Source of the DNA: Mycobacterium sp. 852002-10029_SCH5224772 | Lineage (GTDB): Bacteria; Actinomycetota; Actinomycetes; Mycobacteriales; Mycobacteriaceae | Direction: 5' to 3' | Length of the DNA: 64,000 nt | NCBI RefSeq assembly: GCF_001667315.1 | Contig: NZ_LZHT01000084.1 | Coordinates: 183,483-247,482, forward strand | Shown: positions 59,347 through 64,000 of the stretch, piece by piece | Layout of the letters: every line of letters begins with the position of its first letter | How positions within the stretch are numbered: the stretch's first letter is position 1 | Notes under the pieces: model-generated | The model's database searches: none | What the model was told of the DNA's origin: nothing | Seen by the model: only the letters and a program-made list of their open reading frames with translations | Position numbers and translations under genes: made by a program

Positions 59347-60365
59347 GAACACGCGCCACGCTGATCAAGTTCGGGATCTTTGCGGTCGTGATGGCGATGC
59401 TGACCGCCTTCCTGTTCTTCATCTTCGGCCAGTACCGGACGGGTGCGACGACCAAGTATTCGGCGGTGTTCACCGACGTATCGCGGCTGAAGCCGGGACA
59501 GTCGGTGCGGGTTGCCGGGATCCGGGTGGGCACGGTCAACAGCGTTTCGCTGCAGCCGGACAAAAAGGTGGTGGTGAAGTTCGACGCCGACCGCAACGTC
59601 GTTCTCACCGAGGGCACCCGGGCGGCGGTGCGCTACCTCAACCTGGTGGGCGATCGCTACCTCGAACTCGTCGATGGTCCGGGCTCGCCCAAGCGCCTGT
59701 CGGGCGGCGGCCAGATTCCCGTCAGCCGCACCGCCCCGGCGCTCGACCTCGATCTGCTGCTCGGCGGACTTAAACCCGTTACCCAGGGCCTGAATGCGCA
59801 CGATGTCAACGCGCTGACCTCAGGACTGCTGCAGGTCTTCCAGGGGCAGGGCGGGACTATCGAGTCGCTGTTCACCAAGACGACGTCGTTTTCGAACGCC
59901 TTGGCCGACAACGATCAAACCGTCCAGCAATTGATCGACAACCTGAACGTCGTCGTCGGCACGGTCGCCAAGGACGGCAAACAGTTCTCCGGCGCAGTCG
60001 ATCGCCTCGAGCAGCTTGTCAGCGGACTGTCGAACGACCGCGACACGATCGGGTCCGCCATTGACGCCCTGGACAAGGGAACCGCCTCGCTGGCGGACCT
60101 ACTTGCCGAGGCCCGCCCGCCGCTGTCCGGCACCATCGCTCAGTTGAATCGGCTGGCACCCATTCTCGATGGCGACAGGGACCGCCTCGACACCGCAATC
60201 GCCAAGGCGCCGAAGAACTACCGCAAGCTGGTCCGACTCGGCGTGAACGGCGCCACCATCCCGTACTACCTCTGCCAGTTCGGGCTCCGCGGCACGGATC
60301 TCAATGGCAAGACCGTGCGCGCCAATATCTTCAGGTCAGATGCAGGAAGGTGCACGGAACCCTAA
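59343..60365 (+). CDS. mceB: Mce family protein, second (MceB position)
   Basis: 340 residues from ATG 59343, overlapping the mceA stop; the frame is open upstream only as antisense-like sequence inside mceA. An N-terminal membrane helix (FGIFAVVMAMLTAFLFFIFG) is followed by the MCE core YSAVFTDVSRLKPGQSVRVA. The C-terminal part is helical, with two Cys near the end (YYLCQFGLRG, GRCTEP). The stop overlaps the next ATG (TAATG). Confidence 0.95.
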   Translation: MRTRATLIKFGIFAVVMAMLTAFLFFIFGQYRTGATTKYSAVFTDVSRLKPGQSVRVAGIRVGTVNSVSLQPDKKVVVKFDADRNVVLTEGTRAAVRYLNLVGDRYLELVDGPGSPKRLSGGGQIPVSRTAPALDLDLLLGGLKPVTQGLNAHDVNALTSGLLQVFQGQGGTIESLFTKTTSFSNALADNDQTVQQLIDNLNVVVGTVAKDGKQFSGAVDRLEQLVSGLSNDRDTIGSAIDALDKGTASLADLLAEARPPLSGTIAQLNRLAPILDGDRDRLDTAIAKAPKNYRKLVRLGVNGATIPYYLCQFGLRGTDLNGKTVRANIFRSDAGRCTEP

Positions 60366-61483
60366 TGCTCAAGTATCGCGGAGCTGCGCTGATCAAGCCC
60401 GGACTCATCGGCGTCGTCCTGGCGGTGATGGTCATCCTGGTCGGACTGTCGCCCGACCGATTCATCGCATGGGCCACGATGGTCCGCTACCAGGCGCTGT
60501 TTACCGAAGCCGGCGGTCTTGCAGTGGGCAACCCCGTCATCGTGTCGGGGATGAAGGTCGGCACCGTGTCGGATGTGAAGCTGCGCCACGGCGATGCGCT
60601 GGTGACCTTCACGACGAAGGGCAACGTCCTGCTCGGGTCGGAGACCACCGCGCATATCCGCACCGGCACACTGCTGGGCGAGCGGATGTTGACGGTGGAG
60701 TCCGCGGGCAGCGGCACGATGCACCCGATGACCCTCATTCCCGTCTCGCGCACGTCCTCGCCGTATTCGTTGACCGAAGCAGTCAGCGATCTGACATCGG
60801 ACACTGCCGGCACCAACACCACTGCGCTCAATCAGTCGCTGGACACGCTGGCGGCGACGCTCGATCAGATCGCGCCCCAAATGGGGCCGGCCTTCGACGC
60901 GCTGACCCGGTTATCGCGCACCCTCAACAGTCGCAACAAGAACCTGGGCGAACTCTTCAAGAGTGCCGGCGACGTCACCGGGATACTTTCCGAACGCAGC
61001 ATGCAGGTCAACAAGCTGATCCTCAACTCCGATTCCCTGCTGCAAGTGCTGGTGGCACGCCGGCAAGAGGTCGTGGACCTGCTGGCCAACACCTCGGTGG
61101 TGGCCAAGCAGCTGACGGCGTTGGTGCACGACAACGAAGCCACATTGGCACCGACGCTGGAGCGGCTGAATCGGGTGACTGGAGTGCTGGAAAAGAATCG
61201 CGACAACATCGCCAAAGCGCTGCCAGGTCTCGCCAAATTCCAGATCACGGTTGGTGAGGCCATCTCCGGTATGTACGCCTACCAGGCGTTCGCCCCGAAC
61301 TTCCTTGTCCCGCAACTCTTCCAGGAGCTGTTCGACTACCTGTGGGGATTCCGCACCTTCGATACGTCTAAGGGCCCCGGCTTCCCCTCGCCGGTGCCTC
61401 GGGCGCTGACCCCCTGGCCGTACAACTTGATTCCAATGTGCCCTGGCTGCACGTTGGGCGGACGGATCGGAGGATCACAGTGA
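60365..61483 (+). CDS. mceC: Mce family protein, third (MceC position)
   Basis: 372 residues from ATG 60365; an in-frame start 15 nt earlier is possible but would overlap mceB more. A membrane helix (PGLIGVVLAVMVILVGLSP) precedes the MCE core YQALFTEAGGLAVGNPVIVS and GMKVGTVSDV. The helical tail contains RSMQVNKLILNSDSLLQVL. The end has IPMCPGCTLGGRIGG with two Cys. Its stop overlaps the next GTG. Confidence 0.95.
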   Translation: MLKYRGAALIKPGLIGVVLAVMVILVGLSPDRFIAWATMVRYQALFTEAGGLAVGNPVIVSGMKVGTVSDVKLRHGDALVTFTTKGNVLLGSETTAHIRTGTLLGERMLTVESAGSGTMHPMTLIPVSRTSSPYSLTEAVSDLTSDTAGTNTTALNQSLDTLAATLDQIAPQMGPAFDALTRLSRTLNSRNKNLGELFKSAGDVTGILSERSMQVNKLILNSDSLLQVLVARRQEVVDLLANTSVVAKQLTALVHDNEATLAPTLERLNRVTGVLEKNRDNIAKALPGLAKFQITVGEAISGMYAYQAFAPNFLVPQLFQELFDYLWGFRTFDTSKGPGFPSPVPRALTPWPYNLIPMCPGCTLGGRIGGSQ

Positions 61484-62907
61484 CTTCCCGGATTTCCCGG
61501 ATGCCGCGCAAGCGGCTGGCGGCGGTCACGGGGGTCGTCTTGGTCGGGCTCCTGCTTGCCGGAGCCGCCGTGGTCGTCCGTAACACATTCTTCGGGCAGA
61601 AGACGATTACCGCCTATTTCACCACCGCCACCGCGATCTATCCCCATGACGAGGTGCGGGTTTCGGGTGTCAAAGTCGGCAACATCAAATCCATTCAGCC
61701 GCAGGGCACACAGGCCAAGATGACCCTCACGGTCGACCACGACGTGCCGATTCCGGCGGACGCGAAGGCGGTAATCGTCGCCTCGAACCTGGTGTCTGCG
61801 CGCTACGTTCAACTCTCGCCGGCTTACCGAGACAGCGGGCCGGTCATGCGGGACGGCGCAGTCATACCGGTCGAACGGACCGCCGTGCCGGTCGAGTGGG
61901 ACGAGGTCAAAACCCAGTTGATGCGGCTAGCAACGGATTTGGGACCCAAGAGTGGCGTTTCGGGCACGTCGGTGGGCCGGTTCATCGACAGCGCCGCCAA
62001 CGCCCTCGACGGCAACGGCGACAAGCTGCGCCAGACTCTCGGTCAACTGTCGGGCGTCGGCCGGATCCTCGCCAACGGCAGCGGCAACATCGTCGACATC
62101 ATCAAAAACCTGCAGACCTTCGTCGGCGCGCTGCGCGACAGCAACGTCCAGCTCGTGCAGTTCAACGATCGCCTGGCCACTCTCACCAGCGTCGTCAATG
62201 ACAGCAAATCCGACCTGGACGCGGCGCTGACCGATCTGTCGACGGCGGTCGGGGAGGTGCAGCGCTTCATCGCCGGCACACGCAACCAGACCAGCGAACA
62301 GATTGCCCGGTTGGCCGACGTCACGCAGAACCTGGTCGATCACCACATGGCCCTGGAAAACATCCTGCACGGCGCGCCGAATGCGTTCGGCAACTTCTTC
62401 AACGACTACAACGCCGACACCGGAACCATCGTAGGAGGATTCGGGCTCATGAACATGGCGAATCCCACCTGGGGCGGCCAGGTTCTGCTGTCCACTCCGG
62501 GCTGCACGCAAATCGGCGCCATCGGGAACATCACCTCGGTCGAAACGGGCAAGCTGTGCTCCCTGTTCATCGGTCCCGGATTGCGGCAGACGAGCTACAA
62601 CAACTCGCCAATTCCCCTCAACCCGTTCATCGCCAAGTCGATTGACCCGGCCAGGGTTCTCTACACCGAACCGCGCCTGGCGCCCGGCGGCGAGGGCCCG
62701 AAACCCGCGGCACCCGAGATCCCGCCGGCGGTGTCGGCCTACACCGGCCTGCCGGGGGACCCGGTGGGACCGCCGGGTGCCGTGCCGCCGGAGCGGATAC
62801 CGGGCGCGGCGATGCCGCTGCCGCCGCCACCGTCGACACCGGTGCCACCACCGCCGGCGCCGAGCGCGTCGGAAATGCTGCTGCCGGCAGACGGGCCACA
62901 ACAATGA
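61480..62907 (+). CDS. mceD: Mce family protein, fourth (MceD position)
   Basis: 475 residues from GTG 61480, with GGAGG 4-8 nt upstream and overlapping the mceC stop. A membrane helix (LAAVTGVVLVGLLLAGAAVV) precedes the MCE core ITAYFTTATAIYPHDEVRVS and GVKVGNIKSI. It ends in a long Pro-rich tail (LPPPPSTPVPPPPAPSASEM) as is usual for MceD proteins. Its stop overlaps the mceE ATG. Confidence 0.95.
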   Translation: MTSRISRMPRKRLAAVTGVVLVGLLLAGAAVVVRNTFFGQKTITAYFTTATAIYPHDEVRVSGVKVGNIKSIQPQGTQAKMTLTVDHDVPIPADAKAVIVASNLVSARYVQLSPAYRDSGPVMRDGAVIPVERTAVPVEWDEVKTQLMRLATDLGPKSGVSGTSVGRFIDSAANALDGNGDKLRQTLGQLSGVGRILANGSGNIVDIIKNLQTFVGALRDSNVQLVQFNDRLATLTSVVNDSKSDLDAALTDLSTAVGEVQRFIAGTRNQTSEQIARLADVTQNLVDHHMALENILHGAPNAFGNFFNDYNADTGTIVGGFGLMNMANPTWGGQVLLSTPGCTQIGAIGNITSVETGKLCSLFIGPGLRQTSYNNSPIPLNPFIAKSIDPARVLYTEPRLAPGGEGPKPAAPEIPPAVSAYTGLPGDPVGPPGAVPPERIPGAAMPLPPPPSTPVPPPPAPSASEMLLPADGPQQ

Positions 62908-64000
62908 TCGCCCGGGTAGCGGCACGGCGAGTGTTCACCGTCGGCTGTTGCGTGGTGTTGACGGCGACGGGATGCGCATTCCACGGCCTGAATTCACTAC
63001 CGCTGCCCGGCGCGGTTGGACGCGGACCGGGGGCCAACATCTACCACGTCGAGCTTCCGAATGTCGGGACGATGGAGTCGAATTCGCCGGTGATGATCGA
63101 TGACGTCGTCGTCGGCAGTGTCGGTGCGATGAGGGTACAAGGCTGGCACGCCGACGTCGAGATCTCGGTCAAGCGCGACGTGGTGGTTCCGGCCAACGTG
63201 GTAGCCACCGTCGGCCAGACCAGCCTGCTGGGCTCGATGCATGTGGAGCTCAATACTCCGCTGGGCCAGCAGGGGGGCGGACGGCTGCAGCCGGGCGCCA
63301 CCATCCCGCTGAGCCGGTCATCGGCCTACCCGTCGACCGAGCAGACGCTGTCGTCGCTGGGCGCGGTCGTCAACGGCGGTGGCCTGGGACAGATCGGGGA
63401 TGTCATCCACAATTTCTCGGCCGCCCTGTCTGGGCACGAGGGTGCGGTGCGTGATCTGATCACCCGCCTGGACACGTTCGTAGGAACTCTGGATGACCAG
63501 CGGGACAACATCGTTGCCTCCATTCAGGCGCTGAATCGGCTATCGGCCACCTTCGCCGACCAGCGCGACGTCGTCACCGACGCGCTGCGCAAAATACCGC
63601 CGGCGCTCGAGGTGTTGGTCAAGGAGCGGCCTCGTCTGACGGCCGCCCTGGATCACCTTCGCGTGTTCAGCAACACCGCCAACCGGCTGGTCAACGACAC
63701 CCAGGCCGACCTGGTGAGGAACCTCAAAAACTTGGAGCCGACCATCAAAGCGCTCGCCGACGTCGGACCGGATTTTGGCGCGGCCATCGCGGCGTCGTTC
63801 GTGTTCCCGTTCACCCAGAACTTCGTCGACCGAGCCGTCCGAGGCGACTTCTTCAACCTGCATTTCGATTTCGACCTGACGATTCCACGGCTCAAGAAGG
63901 GATTGTTCCTGGGAACCCACTGGGGGCAGCTTCATCATCAACAACTTCTCCAACCCGGTGCATTTCCTGTGCGACGCGATCGGGGCGGTCGCGAACGTCA
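62904..64000 (+). CDS. mceE: Mce family lipoprotein (MceE position), apparent frameshift, 3' end outside window
   Basis: ATG 62904 overlaps the mceD stop (ATGA). The N-terminus is a lipoprotein signal: VAARRVFTVGCCVVLTATGC with the lipid-bearing Cys at residue 24. The MCE core is YHVELPNVGTMESNSPVMID and DVVVGSVGAM. The frame holds through FDLTIPRLKKGLFLGTHWG, after which the family-like sequence SFIINNFSNPVHFLCDAIG appears only in the next frame. One extra G in the run at 63922-63926 would explain it. The coordinates span both frames. Confidence 0.85.
   Translation, partial: MIARVAARRVFTVGCCVVLTATGCAFHGLNSLPLPGAVGRGPGANIYHVELPNVGTMESNSPVMIDDVVVGSVGAMRVQGWHADVEISVKRDVVVPANVVATVGQTSLLGSMHVELNTPLGQQGGGRLQPGATIPLSRSSAYPSTEQTLSSLGAVVNGGGLGQIGDVIHNFSAALSGHEGAVRDLITRLDTFVGTLDDQRDNIVASIQALNRLSATFADQRDVVTDALRKIPPALEVLVKERPRLTAALDHLRVFSNTANRLVNDTQADLVRNLKNLEPTIKALADVGPDFGAAIAASFVFPFTQNFVDRAVRGDFFNLHFDFDLTIPRLKKGLFLGTHWGQLHHQQLLQPGAFPVRRDRGGRER

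Noticed and set aside
1..64000. tRNA, rRNA, CRISPR array, insertion sequence or prophage
   Set aside because: No transposase or integrase motif, regularly spaced repeat or tRNA-like cloverleaf was seen on reading; a dedicated search (tRNAscan-SE, ISfinder, CRISPR finder) was not possible.

Overview
The window is GC-rich actinobacterial DNA and almost certainly comes from a Mycobacterium. The main indicators are a yrbE/mce lipid-transport operon with Mce-associated membrane proteins, a mycofactocin-type SDR, an F420-type luciferase-like oxidoreductase, single-cluster [3Fe-4S] P450 ferredoxins, a DUF5313-like protein, and many acyl-CoA dehydrogenases (ACADs). The species cannot be named from sequence alone. 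No rRNA, tRNA, CRISPR array or insertion sequence was seen. Nearly every gene is a catabolic enzyme, a redox partner, a regulator or part of a lipid importer, so the window reads as a large catabolic island for a CoA-activated hydrophobic or cyclic substrate whose identity is not known.

Layout. 1-8789 (+): P450 (cut by the window edge), amidohydrolase, two tandem M24 peptidase-fold proteins, a crotonase-fold protein, a double-domain CoA transferase and an SDR, mostly with overlapping or near-overlapping junctions. 8790-10635: SDR and MarR regulator divergent around a perfect palindrome, then a DUF5313-like membrane protein. 10639-14084: mycofactocin-type SDR, TetR, ACAD, small membrane protein. 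14347-20129 (-): seven-gene operon (two ACADs, SnoaL-like, metallo-amidohydrolase, unknown, Rieske oxygenase, carboxymuconolactone decarboxylase-like). 20526-24347 (+): amidohydrolase, ACAD, thiolase. 24472-27524 (+): TetR with an unknown partner, P450 plus ferredoxin, DUF1330. 27528-33316 (-): ferredoxin, P450, two hydroxyisobutyrate-dehydrogenase-like proteins, alpha/beta hydrolase, and a DUF35-thiolase-like fusion. 33431-36594: secreted Pro-rich protein, then epimerase, unknown and LLM oxidoreductase. 36595-39402 (-): ACAD, ferredoxin, NuoF-like flavoprotein. 39439-45045: unknown protein, hydrolase, Rieske ferredoxin, two tandem amidohydrolases, dehydrogenase, PcaC-like. 45283-48227 (+): nitroreductase and an ACAD pair. 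48286-50495 (-): esterase remnant, two Mce-associated proteins, secreted protein. 50611-52976 (-): P450, ferredoxin, SDR. 53259-55996 (+): aldehyde dehydrogenase and CoA transferase. 56391-64000 (+): yrbEA-yrbEB-mceABCDE, cut by the window end and with an apparent frameshift in mceE.

How it may work together (inference): the Mce transporter imports a lipid-like compound. P450s fed by the small ferredoxins, possibly reduced by the NuoF-like protein, together with the Rieske oxygenase, hydroxylate it. SDRs and aldehyde dehydrogenase oxidise alcohols and aldehydes. CoA transferases, ACADs, crotonase, thiolase and the DUF35-thiolase-like fusion shorten or cleave CoA esters.

The most notable signals are: (a) a shared 15-bp palindrome GAGAAT-N3-ATTCTC, perfect in four promoter regions spread over 34 kb, including the one beside the TetR gene at 11736-12473; (b) repeated pairing of an intact enzyme with a paralogue or domain lacking catalytic residues (M24 pair, amidohydrolase pair, CoA-transferase domains); (c) a natural fusion of a DUF35 OB-fold with a thiolase-like lipid-transfer/aldolase domain; (d) a NuoF-like electron-transfer protein lacking one cluster cysteine, co-transcribed with a ferredoxin.
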